Positions 36,368-47,964 of a DNA stretch of 64,000 nt are shown here, piece after piece. Within the stretch, counting starts at the first letter, position 1. Every line of letters begins with the position of its first letter. The notes under the pieces are model-generated. The model was not told where the DNA came from and made no database searches. It was given only the letters and a program-made list of their open reading frames with translations. Where the stretch lies: NCBI RefSeq assembly GCF_004193775.1, contig NC_041004.1:32388411-32452410 (forward strand), read 5' to 3'. Position numbers and translations under genes: made by a program. Origin of the DNA: Glycine soja (taxonomy: Eukaryota; Streptophyta; Magnoliopsida; Fabales; Fabaceae).

Positions 36368-36619
36368 TTACCCCTACATTGCAATTTCCGTAAAACATTT
36401 TTATTCTTGAAAATTATTGGCTTAAGATTGTTGGGTTTAACATAGTGAATGCAGTGTGACTAACTACAATAAGAGTTTAAAGTATTGCTTATAATTTTTG
36501 CAGAAAAAAAATTGAAGGATTTCACAACTACATGGGTTAAGAATGAAAAAAAATCACGTGTCTTTAAATAATGAGGAATGAAAAGCAACCTTAAACCAGA
36601 AATCTATTGCATTAGGGAA

Positions 36620-37066
36620 CGTGGTTTGAGGTAATGACAAAAAAGAATTTGAATAATTTTTTGAGTAGAGAATAGGCTTCACTACACCAATGTTGCAACC
36701 TATTCTTGAGCTAGTCCTTTTGAGGATCCTGCTCCGACTGTGAAAGTATATGCTTTAGATATTACCCTTAGTTTAATTGAAATGTTCACTCTCAGAAGAA
36801 TTTAAGGTCGATTGAATAGATGAAGTTGTATCTTTTGTGACACTTTGTGCTAAAATATCCCTCAAAACTTGTGTTGATTCTCCTTATACTTGTGTCTTAG
36901 AAGACAATGTTTGCACTTGTCCAAGAATCTCATCTAAAGAAATCAGCTACTCTAGTTGCAAAAGGTGTATCAAAGAGTACTCTTCCACTGTTTTTTCAAA
37001 TGTCTTGTGTTTTTTTTGGACGATCTTGTTGAAAAATATCATTGTCATTACTTGGCTTTGTCATTA
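36620..37066. repeat. Left arm of a large imperfect inverted repeat
   Basis: About 440 bp whose reverse complement matches 37727-38190 at roughly three-quarters identity. Shared blocks include TGACACTTTRTGCTAAAATA, TGTGTTGATTCTCCTT, CTTGTCCAAGAATCTCATCT and CATTGTCATTACTTGGCTTT. The loop contains the TRIM at 37072. Confidence 0.88.
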
Positions 37067-37071
37067 TATAT

Positions 37072-37411
37072 TATTGGGAAAATACCCAAGTCCCACATCG
37101 GCTGCCTCAATCCTTGGAGTGCAGCTTATATACCTGTTGGGCAACTTCACTTAATGCCAATTGGTTTTAAGATGAAATCTAACATGGTATCAGAGCGGGC
37201 TCTGACCTTGGGACCTCGCCTTCGCTTCCGCTGCGACGAGCACCCACCATTTGTGGTTCACGCACCAAGCCCAATAAGTGCTGGGCGTGAAGGGGGTGTA
37301 TTGGGAAAATACCCAAGTCCCACATCGGCTGCCTCAATCCTTGGAGTGCAACTTATATACCTGTTGGGCAACTTCACTTAATGCCAATTGGTTTTAAGAT
37401 GAAATCTAACA
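37072..37411 (+). mobile_element. TRIM (terminal-repeat retrotransposon in miniature), 340 bp
   Basis: Two 113-bp terminal repeats (37072-37184 and 37299-37411) differ at one base. They begin TATTGGGAAAATACCC and end AAATCTAACA. A primer site TGGTATCAGAGC (37185-37196) abuts the first, and a purine-rich tract AAGGGGG (37290-37296) precedes the second. Target duplication TATAT lies at 37067-37071 and 37412-37416. The 114-bp interior has no coding capacity, so the element needs proteins from another LTR element. Near-identical repeats show a recent insertion. Confidence 0.95.
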
Positions 37412-37416
37412 TATAT

Positions 37417-37726
37417 CATAGACATTCATTGGAAAGAAGCAATTGGGGGTAGGAGAATGTAGGAGAATTCATCTCATCTATTCTTGTTTGTGGGAAAACA
37501 GTGTTTCAAGTATAAAGTAAATAAAAATAGATAAGTAAATAATGAACACAACCCCTGATTGTAGACCAATTATTTATTTATTTTTCATATACTTTTCATT
37601 AAAAAGAAACACTATCTTGTTCAAGAGTCTACAAGCAAACTACCCCCAGTTATCTGACGGGCAAGAACAAATGAGATTAATGCTCCGACCTCCAACTACT
37701 TCTTGTCAATTACAGTATGTAATATA
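37417..37726. other. Loop of the inverted repeat, no gene seen
   Basis: AT-rich spacer between the TRIM and the right arm. A short frame at 37542-37727 has no recognised domain. Confidence 0.4.
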
Positions 37727-38190
37727 ATGGTAAAGCCAAGTAATGACAATGAATTTTTTCAAGATCATCCAAGGTAAAAAACAAAACATGACATTTGAAA
37801 TATCATTAGAAAAGGACTCTTTGGCACATGTATTACAACTAGAGCAACCAATTTTTTTAGATGAGATTCTTGGACAAGTGTAAACATATATTGTCTTCTA
37901 AAACCCAACTAGAAGGAGAATCAACACAACTTTTAAGGGGTATTTTAGCATAAAGTGTCACAAAAAAACTCAACTTCAACTATTCATTGACTTTAAATTC
38001 ATCTAAGAGAGTGAACATTTCAGTTACATCAGGGGTACTATTTAGACCATATAATTTCACAGTTGGAGAAGGGTCTTCACAAGGACTAGCTCTGGAACTA
38101 GGAGGCAACATTAGTGTACTAAAGCCTATTCTTAGTTAAAAAAACTATTTAATTTACTAGTTTGTCATTACCTTAAAACAATCCAAATTT
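37727..38190. repeat. Right arm of the large imperfect inverted repeat
   Basis: Reverse-complement partner of 36620-37066. Small indels separate the arms; the outermost 50 bp still share AGGTAATGACAAA in the hairpin sense. Confidence 0.88.
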
Positions 38191-38563
38191 ATGGCCTAAG
38201 GATCAAATGAATGTTATCCTCCACAAGTTGGTGCTTCATTTGTTAATACTGTGTTTCCTAATACAACAAGAAACTAAGTCACTCAATTTTGACTCAATAC
38301 CTAATAAATTTAACCATTAAAACTAGTTACAATTACAATAGAATAGCCATGAGAAGGTGTTTGTGGTTTTCCTATTAATTTTTTCCCTTTCATCTCAAAC
38401 TTAGTTTAAACTTGATGACATGGGGTAGTTGTGGACAAAATCAATTGAAATGCAATTAATTATCTATTCTAACCAAATATATTAAATAAAATACCAACAT
38501 TGATACATACTATAGCATGAGAAGCTCTTTTTATCGATCAATAGAAAAATCTAAAGGAATCCA

Positions 38564-38885
38564 CACTACTACATAAAAAGGCTTTAACATTGGTTTTGGA
38601 GGAGTTTCAACATCACTTCTAGAACCGATGCTTGAAATGACAGTCATTGAAAGTAGACATTTTCAACATCGATTTTTAAATTGATGGTGAAAATCATTAT
38701 CTACATTGATTCTGGTTAAAAGTAATGTAGAAATATGATCAAAATTGTTTATTCTGAAGCGCATCCTACATCGTTGCTAAAAAAACTGATGTTGAATGTA
38801 CTTATCATATCGGTTTTGGCCAAAACTGATGTTTTAAAGACACTTTCTACATCAAAATTAGACCAACTAATGTTTTTTTGCAAAA
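38564..38885 (+). mobile_element. CACTA-type transposon terminus with subterminal repeats
   Basis: Starts CACTACTACATAAAAAGG, the form of plant CACTA inverted termini. It is followed by many copies of motifs like ACATCGGTTTT and AAAACTGATGT in both orientations, for example near 38625, 38672, 38770 and 38810, as in CACTA subterminal arrays. The terminus faces right, so the element body should lie downstream. No matching far end was found; the element may be truncated or broken by the LTR insertion at 40.1-41.3 kb. Confidence 0.65.
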
Positions 38886-39331
38886 AAATTAATAATAAGA
38901 TATAATACTATACTCTTAGTTAATTTTAGGCACACAAATATATAATAATAAAGCATTTACATTGGAGTGCTTGATCCTTTAATTAGAAAACTGATAGATG
39001 CATAAATAGGAAATACATGGGATAAAATAGGAACTAAAGAATTATATCTAGAGGCAGAACAAGAGGCTTGCACATAATCGATAGATGTCAATTACTTACT
39101 CATCTTCAATAGGAAAATCAATGGATTCCATCGAAAGATTCTTCACCTAAAAAAAAATAATGATTCATATAATAAGCAATAGAATGACAATTCTAGATTA
39201 TCTCACATCAATCAAGGAACTTTAAAAACAATTTTACTTCTACTGGCCTTAACCTATAAAGTTCAATTCAATTATAAGATTTAGAACAAACACAATTACT
39301 TCATAAAATAGATCAGTCAAAGAAAACTCAC
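38886..39331. other. Possible interior of the CACTA element
   Basis: No gene called. On the minus strand a TTTTTTTTTAG acceptor-like site near 39150 precedes a short exon-like piece ending at a GTAAGT (about 39098-39103). It contains TCCATTGATTTTCC, which resembles TCCATTGATCTTCC on the same strand near 39812, suggesting two related exon fragments of an unrecognised gene. Confidence 0.3.
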
Positions 39332-39600
39332 TTTTCAGCCAAATCCTTATATTTATCCGCATCCAAATTTGCAATTTATACATCTTCCTCCAATTTAAAT
39401 GTTGTGCCAACTTTCCCATAGGTTGGAGGAAAAAAAATAGTCAGTTTCCACATTATTGGTTTAATGAAAATTAAAGGTCCCAACCTTAAATTTATAACAA
39501 GGAACCTCAAAGATATACTTACATGAGAAAGACCTTTGCAATGCCCACACCTAGCAAAATTCCAAAATTTATTAGATCTTGTCGTATGAGTGTTTTCACA
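39332..39600 (-). pseudogene. Protein disulfide isomerase-like (PDIL2 type) gene fragment
   Basis: Two exon pieces on the minus strand. The upstream piece (about 39600-39523) reads FARCGHCKGLSH, a decayed form of the thioredoxin active site APWCGHCK, and ends at a good donor GTAAGT. The downstream piece (39427-39332) reads TYGKVGTTFKLEEDV, a stop at 39378-39376, then IANLDADKYKDLAEK, and ends at a GTGAGT donor. These match the second thioredoxin domain of plant PDIL2 proteins, ER enzymes that form and reshuffle disulfides. The rest of the gene is absent. With the ClpX fragment on the same strand downstream of a CACTA terminus, transposon gene capture is a fair guess. Confidence 0.72.
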
Positions 39601-39639
39601 ATATAGGGTGCAATGTAAACTAAATTTTACCAAATTTTA

Positions 39640-40134
39640 GTCCAAAACAAAAAAAATGATGAAAATAGAAACAATACAAAAATTAAAGAGTTACAATTAG
39701 CACCATGAAAATCTTTAATTAACACACCATAATATTACCATAAACATCATACATGTATTTGGATGACTAAATGAGAAAGGGTTAATGCAGTGACAGGAAG
39801 ATCAATGGACTTTGCCCTTACGAAGTTCTTCACAAGATTGTTAGGGTACTCAGTTATTAGATCCCACTAGAAAAATGGTTTAGGACTATCAACTTCTACA
39901 ACATGTTTGGTCCATGAGCTTTACAAAAGGAGATAATAGAGAAACTTTCAAGTAGCTTTTGGTTACCAGAATTAGAGCATGAACTTTATACAACAATATT
40001 GGCAAGTTAGTCCTAAACCAGTATGTTGATGACTTGTGATATTTGTTGTTAAATTATTTACCTCGTTACTAAAACATTTGAAATTGATGTATCTTAACAA
40101 ATGATATGTTAAATTATGAGGTTTTTAGCCCTTT
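39640..40134. other. Unassigned DNA between gene fragment and LTR-like block
   Basis: No gene called. The minus strand holds the second exon-like piece mentioned under 38886 (near 39780-39870). The rest is AT-rich. Confidence 0.35.
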
Positions 40135-41262
40135 ACTTTTTCATATACTTGTTGTTGAACAAGTGAATTCAATAACTTAAGGGGGGGGGGGGGGGATGAA
40201 GTTTCAAATTTTCCCATTGGCAAACTTTTAACCCCTTTTTAAATGATAGGCTCAGAATGCAGAAAAAGAAGCAAAAATAAATTTAATAATCTTCTTTAAA
40301 TGTGCAAGACAAAATTGATTGCAATAAAATAAATAAGATAAAGGAAGAGAAAATTGCAAACTTGATCTATACTGGTTCGACCACTTCTCGTGCCTATGTC
40401 TAGTCCTCAAGCAACCCACTTGAGATTTTTTCACTATTTCTGTAAATCCTTTACAAACTTTGAACACATCTTGGGTTCCCTCACCCTTGTGTTCAAGATT
40501 CTATAAGAGAAAACCAGTCTCTTGATTACAATTCTCACAATCCAAGTGACAACCAATCTCTTGATTACAATTGAGTTTCTAAGATGAACAAAAAGATTTC
40601 TCTCCTTTGGAGTTGATGATGCAAATTGAAGTTCCTAGATGAATTCTCAATAGATTTGCAAGTGTTTGCCCAATAGTTGTTGAGAGAGCATTTGATAATT
40701 AAGTTCTCTTAGAATATCTCTCTCTTACTTTTCGAAGTCAAACACACACACACATATATATAGGCCCATTGTGCTTTTTCAAAATAGTTTAAAGAAATGT
40801 CTTTTCAAAAAGCTTTTCTAAGATTTTCTTACTGGTAATCGATTACAGGTTTCTAGTAATCGATTACACAGTTATATTTTGAAGGGTCATGAGTTTTCAA
40901 AGTGTTTTCTGAATTGTCGTTACTGGTAATCGATTACAAACATTTGGTAATCGATTACAAGATTTAAAATTCAAATTTTAAAACCCTTTTGAAAAACTGA
41001 TTTTCAAAATTGTCTTCTGGTAATCGATTACACTGCCTGGTAATCGATCACCAAAGCCTTTGATCTCTTGAAAACAATTTGTTTTAAGGCAAAAACCAAT
41101 CAACCAGTGAGATTGTTTGAGGCCTTATCGTTTTCTTGATCTTTGTTTGCTTGACCTTGAATTAATCTTGAAGCAATGCTTAACCTTTGAATGTTTGTTG
41201 AAGCAACCTTGTTTAATTCTACTTTGGCATCATCAAAACCTTGTCACACTTGCAAGTAGCAA
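40135..41262. repeat. Solo-LTR-like block with paired palindromes
   Basis: About 1.1 kb with LTR-like content: a 15-G run at 40181-40195, a TGGTTCGACC block (40373), CA/TA repeats at 40743-40762, and six copies of GTAATCGATTAC or a near variant at 40835-41051. Sequences ending GGTTTTGATGATGCCAAAG on the minus strand (near 41240) recall the start of soybean LTRs, so the minus strand is the likely sense. Borders and target duplication could not be fixed. Confidence 0.5.
40835..41051. repeat. Three pairs of the 12-bp palindrome GTAATCGATTAC
   Basis: Starts at 40835 and 40856, 40926 and 40947, 41020 and 41040; the last copy is changed to GTAATCGATCAC. Within pairs the starts are 21, 21 and 20 bp apart, about two helical turns; pairs are 91 and 94 bp apart. 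Confidence 0.93.
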
Positions 41263-41990
41263 GTCATAACAACATTTCATTCTAGTGTGATAGAACACCA
41301 TGAATAGAGTCACAGAAACCGTAAAAGATGAATGAAAAATTAGGTGTATCATTCAATTATCAGAAATTATACCCAACAAGAGCACACTTCCCCTAGAGTT
41401 ACAACTCCTATACCAGAGGTTTCGCTCCTCTCTCCAATTCATGTTATGTTTGCCTCCTCTCTCACTCACACCTCTTTCCCTATATTCATCAATCCCCAAC
41501 GTAACCACCTATCATAACATAACTTACCAATCTGTAAAAGACTATACAACTAGTGATACCTATCGTTATAGAATATAGCAAAGCATAATAGAATATAGTT
41601 ACTTGACAGCAATAAAAAAGCTACATTGTCGCCTAGCTCTCGGCTAATATTTACAAATCGAGGCAACATTTTGGCAAGTAATGTCTTCCTTGTCCTTGAA
41701 AAAACATCAAAGAAAAACAAGTAACACTAGTAACAAGGCATTAATGATTGTTCAAATAAATGAAGTTATAAAAAGCAAAAGGTCCAAAATTGGTCCCCAA
41801 CCTCAATCATTAAAAAATTGATTTCATAGTAGAATATACCTATATAACCAAGAAGCAACATGGCTAAGAATCATATATTCTCCATTCACTCAAGCAATTT
41901 GTTATTTGAAAAATGGAAGAATCATATCATACATTATACAAAAACTAGAAGAATATAAACACTAAACACCCAACCAAAAGGAAAAACTTA
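41263..41990. other. Unassigned repeat-like DNA
   Basis: No gene called. 41330-41500 has the look of a decayed LTR (pyrimidine-rich CTCCTCTCTC blocks), but no partner was found. Confidence 0.3.
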
Positions 41991-41996
41991 ATTTAC

Positions 41997-42257
41997 CTGA
42001 TACTGATGGCCCTATTAGAAGGATATTACTTTTCTCAAGTTCAACTCTATAATCATCAACAACATCAACCTTCACATTATTATTATCTGAATCTCCTGCA
42101 GGCCTAAAATTTCAAATAGTAAGAACTTGTGAAAATTTGTCAATACCTCAATCAGCATAGATAAAAGCTTAGTAGTGAATAATAACACTAACCACTTGGA
42201 CAAAGAGGTTTCATTAAATATCCTCTTGTGGTGATTATAAACCGCCACAAAAAGCAC
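41997..42257 (-). pseudogene. ClpX (Clp protease ATPase subunit) gene fragment, two exons
   Basis: On the minus strand the first exon piece (42257-42193) follows a TTTTGCAG acceptor and reads VLFVAVYNHHKRIF, the ClpX segment just before the ATPase core, ending near a GTTAGT donor. The second (about 42106-41997) reads DNNNVKVDVVDDYRVELEKS then NILLIGPSVSG and ends at GTAAAT. ClpX is the AAA+ unfoldase that feeds proteins to ClpP in mitochondria or plastids. The Walker A start GPTGSGKT has become GPSVSG, losing a key Gly, and the rest of the ATPase is missing. Intron borders are kept, so this is a genomic fragment and not a processed copy. It may be captured in the same transposon as the PDI fragment. 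Confidence 0.8.
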
Positions 42258-42339
42258 CTGCAAAACACAATCGAACCACAAATAAAGACAACAAAAACAA
42301 CACTTAAACTTAGAAAAAAAAGTTGAAGTACCTGAAACA

Positions 42340-43285
42340 CACTAGAAGAGGGGTTGAATAGTTTTATGGATAAAAACTTAGTCTTTCGAAAACTTTCAAA
42401 AGCTTTTCTTAAACAGATATCAATAGACGATGGGTTTCATCTAAGGGGTTCAAAATGGAATTGTGCATCGAAAACTAGTTCTCAAAACTTGGATACAGTA
42501 GTGTAGAAGTAACTTATAGAAAAAAGATAGTTATATAGAAGAGTAAAGAAAACACTAAGGTTTTATACCGGTTCACCTCAACTCTTGGGCTATGTCCAAT
42601 TGTCTTTCAAACCTTGAAGGGTTCCATTAATCAATTCTTTGATTACAATCAGGTATTCTCTATGTCACTTCTGGCTATAATGAGTACTTTGTACCACTCA
42701 TGGCACTACCCTTAATCTCCTCATGAGTTAAGACTTAAGTATTCTTTGTCACTAAGTCATTCCTAGCCTTCACAAACAATATATGTTTGATAGAAAATGT
42801 ATTCTAATCACTCAAAGAGTGTTTACACAACAAGCTCAAATACAATGAAATTCACTAACTTAGCAAAGTTAAGATTCACTCAATTTGCTCAAGTTTTCTT
42901 TGTCTATTAAATTGACAACATTATAATATTTTGCTTGTTTTGTCTCAGGTTATTCTCTTGTAATTCAACAACCTTAACACAAACACCTTCAAGCTTTATA
43001 TAGACTTCAGAGCTTCGATCCAATGAGAGATTCCAACTAGCCATTTTCTAATAGTTTTGACGCTTGACACGAGGTTGCTACCATGTAGAGAGAGAGAGTA
43101 GGGACCACAAATACTTTTTGTGCAACATATCTTCAAAAAAGTACAATCTGTAAGTGTCGCCTAGTGTTTAGAACTAACTTTCAACGTACAAATTGAAAGA
43201 AACATTAATAACATAAGTCAAACCAAAGAAACACTTAGATGACAAATGGTGCAAGTTAGGGTTTAAGCTCCCTCTTAGTTTCATT
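42340..43285. repeat. Solo-LTR-like block
   Basis: About 950 bp with LTR features: GAAGAGGGGTTGAATAG near its left end (42349), TTTTATACCGGTTCACC (42564), many CTTTGATTACAAT-type words and a GA microsatellite at 43090. It resembles the left end of the 40.1-41.3 kb block (G-rich run followed by TGAAT/ATGAAG) but is a different family. Borders are not fixed. Confidence 0.45.
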
Positions 43286-43440
43286 TTTTTTATTAACAGT
43301 GAATATAAAGTTTAAAAATTAATATTAATAATATATTCAATACTTCATAAATAATAAATAGAAATGTTAATTATAATATAGTAATACAGTTAACATAAAA
43401 TTAAAATATTTATATTAATAATATTACAAATATTTTATAG

Positions 43441-43442
<2 letters not shown>

Positions 43443-43473
<31 letters not shown>
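43443..43473. repeat. TA microsatellite
   Basis: About 31 bp of pure TA repeat. Confidence 0.95.
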
Positions 43474-43477
<4 letters not shown>

Positions 43478-43716
43478 TGACTATATTCGTATTATATTTA
43501 TATATTATAAAGTTTTTAAAATCTTAATAAGATAAATTATTCCTTTTCTTTTTAATATAAATTGAAAGCAACTAATAGTTAGGCGTCATAGATTCTTATT
43601 TTATAAATTTAAATTTGAACAAATTTAAGAATTTATATTTGTATATTATATCTTACATATTGATTGAAAAACTAGTTTGTAATAATATTTTTACTAGAAA
43701 TTGGTAAATTAGTCTC

Positions 43717-43719
<3 letters not shown>

Positions 43720-43764
<45 letters not shown>
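43720..43764. repeat. TA microsatellite
   Basis: About 45 bp of TA repeat, embedded in the dispersed repeat that continues to 43980. Confidence 0.95.
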
Positions 43765-43769
<5 letters not shown>

Positions 43770-43774
43770 TATTT

Positions 43775-43980
43775 TATCCAATCTGAAATCATTTAACAGT
43801 TACGGAAAAAATCAGTTTCTAATTATATTCTAATTAGCAACAAAAAAATTCATATTTATATTTTAGATTGATATTGAATAGCAATGTCTATAATGGGTTA
43901 ATAGTGATACAAAAATAAATTTATAATATATTTCATTCTGAAAAAAAAGCCTCTAATTAAATATAATTTTTAAGGTCAGT
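43775..43980. repeat. Dispersed repeat with AGTCTCTAATTA motifs, copy 1
   Basis: Matches 51690-51900 in the same orientation: TTAATTATATTYTWATTAGCAA, TCTATAATGGGYTAATA and CTCYAATTAAATAT recur in order. The motif style, with repeated 'ctctaatta', is like CACTA subterminal DNA, but no termini were found. Confidence 0.6.
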
Positions 43981-46900
43981 ACTACTTCTACATGGAACCT
44001 ATGGCTAGCACCAAATTTAAATTATCGCCACTCCTACCCAAGCCAAAAGTAAGCATTGTTTGACTAGGAACAGGCAAATAGGCCCAATATATACAAGACA
44101 TTTCTTAAGATGGTTTAGCATAGTAGATATGTGATTTCTTAGGGTCACATAAATACCTATGGTGATAAAACTTACAAGCTATTGCGGGTTCTTTAATTTC
44201 AAGCATTATGGTGTAGTGCTCCCAACCCATGCAAGTAATGTTTTGCGTAGGTCATTAGTATTGAGTTTCCTCTTCTTTAATTTTGTGGAGAATGAGGAGG
44301 AGGAGTAATGAGATTGATTCCTACATGAAACCTAAAGATCAGTTAAGTAGTAAATTATATTGACCTCTCATGTGTTTTGTTTTTATGACATTTAACACCC
44401 CTTGTAAATTATTTTCACATTACTTAGGCCACCCTTGACGAGACAATGTTAGTCAACGATTTACATTTATGTTGAATGACAAAGTGACCCTTTACTCTCA
44501 CAAACAGTTCACACTTCTCTCCTCTCCCTTCCTTGACCCCTGCACCTTCACCGATCGATGCACCCCTCTCTGCACCATCACCCTGTGATGCCTCTTCACC
44601 TTCCGCAGTGAAATGAACCATGACAAGACCACCCTCATTGTTACCTTCAACACCCTCAGAAACAGCGCCCCTAAAGATATGAAAGTCACCAAATCTCACC
44701 TCCTCGCAATCAGATCTCTCTCTATTGTGTTATCTAGTTACCATTAACGCCGGCTTTGACCTCCGATGACTCTCTTGTTGTCATAGGCGTTGTGCATGGC
44801 TTTGCACTTTTCCAGCAATGTTGGGGCACACAAGATCGTCAATGATTAAGATGTTTGATTTTTGCCTAGGTAATTTCTTCTTCAATGCCACTATTGGTGT
44901 CCAAGGGGAGAAATAATTTTTGGTGGAACTTCTCATGCCCCATTGACGCTGGTTTTTAGAAAGATTTTTCTTATCCTAATTTTGTTCTCTCCTTTTACTT
45001 TTTATCAATTGTTCTTTTTTCTAAAAATGTTGCTATAGTTTTAAAAGTGGGATGTCATTCAATTGTTATTGTTTTCTGCTAAATAGAACCAAATGTTATT
45101 ATTGCTCGTGTCTAATGGCTTGTTATGGCTCAAATACTTACCTTCCGAGAGCTTGCAACAACAACCAAAAAAATTTCCATGATGAAACCTTTATTGGTGG
45201 ATATGGCATTGTTTAAAGGAGGTTTTGAAACTTTTTTAAAGGAACGATCAAGAAACTAAAACATGTATAAATTGATGGATGAAATTTTTTATGCGTGTTG
45301 TTTCTTGTTTACATGGGCAAGGAAGAGGGTAATGGTATTTGAGGGAAAATAATCATTAAAAAGTATGTGCAAGTCACATGCTTAGATTCTATTAAATTAT
45401 TTTATAGTGTTGGTGATTTAGGGGGATCCTAGTGTAATAGATGACCAAAAATTATGGGAGATTAGTGTAGGGTGAAAATAAAGTTGAGTGTTATGTGTAA
45501 GAAGTGCTCAACACAAGGGAGGTCAGGGTAATTTGCTCCAGTTGAAATTACAACTTTACATGGAAAGATAAACCTAAAAAGCATAAATCTAGTTGCATAA
45601 AAAAATAACTTGAGGTAAAACATGAATATTTTGAAATGGAAACAAAATACATAACACATTTTAAAATTATTGAGTTTACAACTTTACATGGAAAGAGTTA
45701 TCGAGAAAGCACAAATCTAAAATTGTATCGATTAAAAAAAAAATACCTGCACAGCTCCAATGCTACCTGCTAAGTCCCAAATGCAAGTCAAAACTTAGAT
45801 GTGCTATGCAAGACCAGTTAACAACACACTAAGATGGGAACAAAATACGGAACACATCTTTCTTTTAAAATTACAACCTTTCAAAAATAAATAGGTAGAA
45901 TTTTTTACTAAAGGAAACACACTTATACAAAATAAAACAACAAGTATATATGTTCCTAGTTCAAAGATTTTCTAATCTCAGAATCTACCTTCGAATCTAG
46001 ACCATGATAATTGCCATAAACAGAAAAAAAATGCATCAAGAACCACCTAACCAAGATGAAAAAATAAGGAGTCTAATTCATGTGTCAAATAACTCCTTTA
46101 GTTTTAAAAAAAAAAATACAAGTCGTAAAATAAAAAGTACAAATTCTGTACCTTTGAAACCTTAAGTGTCGGTCATTGTCCACGAGTATTGAAATCAAAG
46201 GCACAAGACGATGTAAGGAAATGGAAAAACAATGAGAACTAGGATGGTAACGAGAACTAGGAAATGGAAAAACAATGAGAACTAGGATGGAAAACCAATG
46301 TGTCAAAATTCCAACCCTGGCCCACCCAACAAAACCCATTTCAACCCATTTTTACAACCCATCAAACTCGTATACCCACCAAAACCCACCCAAAATGCAC
46401 CTTTTCAGTTTTTTCGATTTTAGGTTAGGTTGGGTTTATTTGATCACCCCTATTTAAACATTTTGTACAAATTTTCACACCCAACAATAAAAAAATAATT
46501 TGTTTTAAAAAGTAAATAATGAAAAAACACAACTGGAAGAATAAAAGACAATCTAGGATTACAAATCCACGTATTTATATTTAATTTTTTTTTCTAAAAT
46601 TGAATACAAAATGAAGATTTTATTAACTTAAAAAATTAATATAAAACATTGTATATTATCATTGATTTACATAATAACAAAAAATAAATTTATTTCTAGT
46701 CGATAAATTATTATTAATTTTTTATAAATATTATTTATTATTAATTTATTTAACAACAAATTATATTTAATGTATAATTTATTTATACATCACATACTAT
46801 ATTTATCATTAGTTTTGACTATAGTTTTTTTTATTATTAATTTATACTATATTGTTAAGTATAAGAAAATAACAAGTAAATATTTTAAATAATACAAAAT

Positions 46901-47964
46901 GAAGTATTCAATTATGTTTATTAATTTAATAAAAGAAACACGAACATCGTGAAATGAAATTTAGGTATCATGTAGCCCTTAGTAATTGCTTGACTTGTAG
47001 AATATTTTAAAGAAAACTTTCCTATGATAAAATGAGAATTATTATGTTCCTTTCGTTCCATTTTATAAATGTTTTAGGGAAAAATATTTAGTTAGTTGTT
47101 ATTTTACGACACTAATGAAACATTAAATAATTTACAAAACTAATCAAACATTTAATGAAGAAAACCTATTTAAAATAAAATAGAGGTATAAACATAAAAA
47201 GATGAAACCCACTACAAAACTTCAAACAAACTCATCTTTAAATCATCAATCAACTATTCGACTTGAAATACAAGCACCTCAAAAGCCAAATAAACTACTT
47301 CAAACAATGAAATAATCTATCAAAACTGAAAGTTTGTTTTAAAAAAAAAGTATCTAGCCACTTCCTTCAACAACCCACAAAACCCATCATTGCCACCATC
47401 ACAAATACTATCATTTTTTTTTGTATAACCAAACAACCCAAAATACACCACCTAACAAAAAAGTGAAAGACAACACAAAATATGGAAGTTCACAAAACAC
47501 ACTGTGAGATCTTTGACAAGACCCACCATCAAATCTTCAACCATTATGCCTCTAAAAACCTCATATCCAACCACTTGCTTTCAAAACCACAACACCCAAT
47601 TTTTGTCACTTCTATCACAAACATTATCCATTTCTCATACCACCATTTCAACAAAAATCCCATTACCCAACGAAAAGGGAATAACAAAATAAAGAAATTC
47701 AAAAGATGATGTAGAACATTTGGCAACTCACGAAAATTGTAGTCATTTTTTTAAAAATGATCCTTCATTGGTAAACATCCTTGCTAGGGTGAGATTTTTG
47801 GCTTTTAATTTCTCCATTTTTATATATGACAAAATCTTTTCAAATGAATAAGAAAAAAAATCTATAATGTTTTCCAAACACCAAAAATGCCCCTAAAGGG
47901 ACACCGAAATAAGTGACAAAAAATGAATAGTGTCCTAAAGTGGTCAATAACAATTGGAAATACA
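43981..47964. other. Long stretch without a supported gene
   Basis: No recognised protein on either strand. A GC-richer island at about 44500-44800 has short frames on both strands that do not match a known family in my reading. Diverged tandem copies lie at about 45547-45880 (ACAACTTTACATGGAAAGA twice), and a 47-bp duplication at about 46215-46300 (AATGGAAAAACAATGAGAAC). 46310-46400 is rich in CCCATTT/CCCACC words. Confidence 0.45.

Noticed and set aside
40181..40195. G homopolymer as a possible G-quadruplex signal
   Set aside because: A 15-G run at this place in LTR-like DNA is probably a slippage tract; a structural role cannot be argued from sequence alone.
44424..44800. GC-richer island with frames on both strands
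   Set aside because: Neither strand gives a sequence I can place in a family; stops and lack of splice-supported exons make a gene call unsafe.
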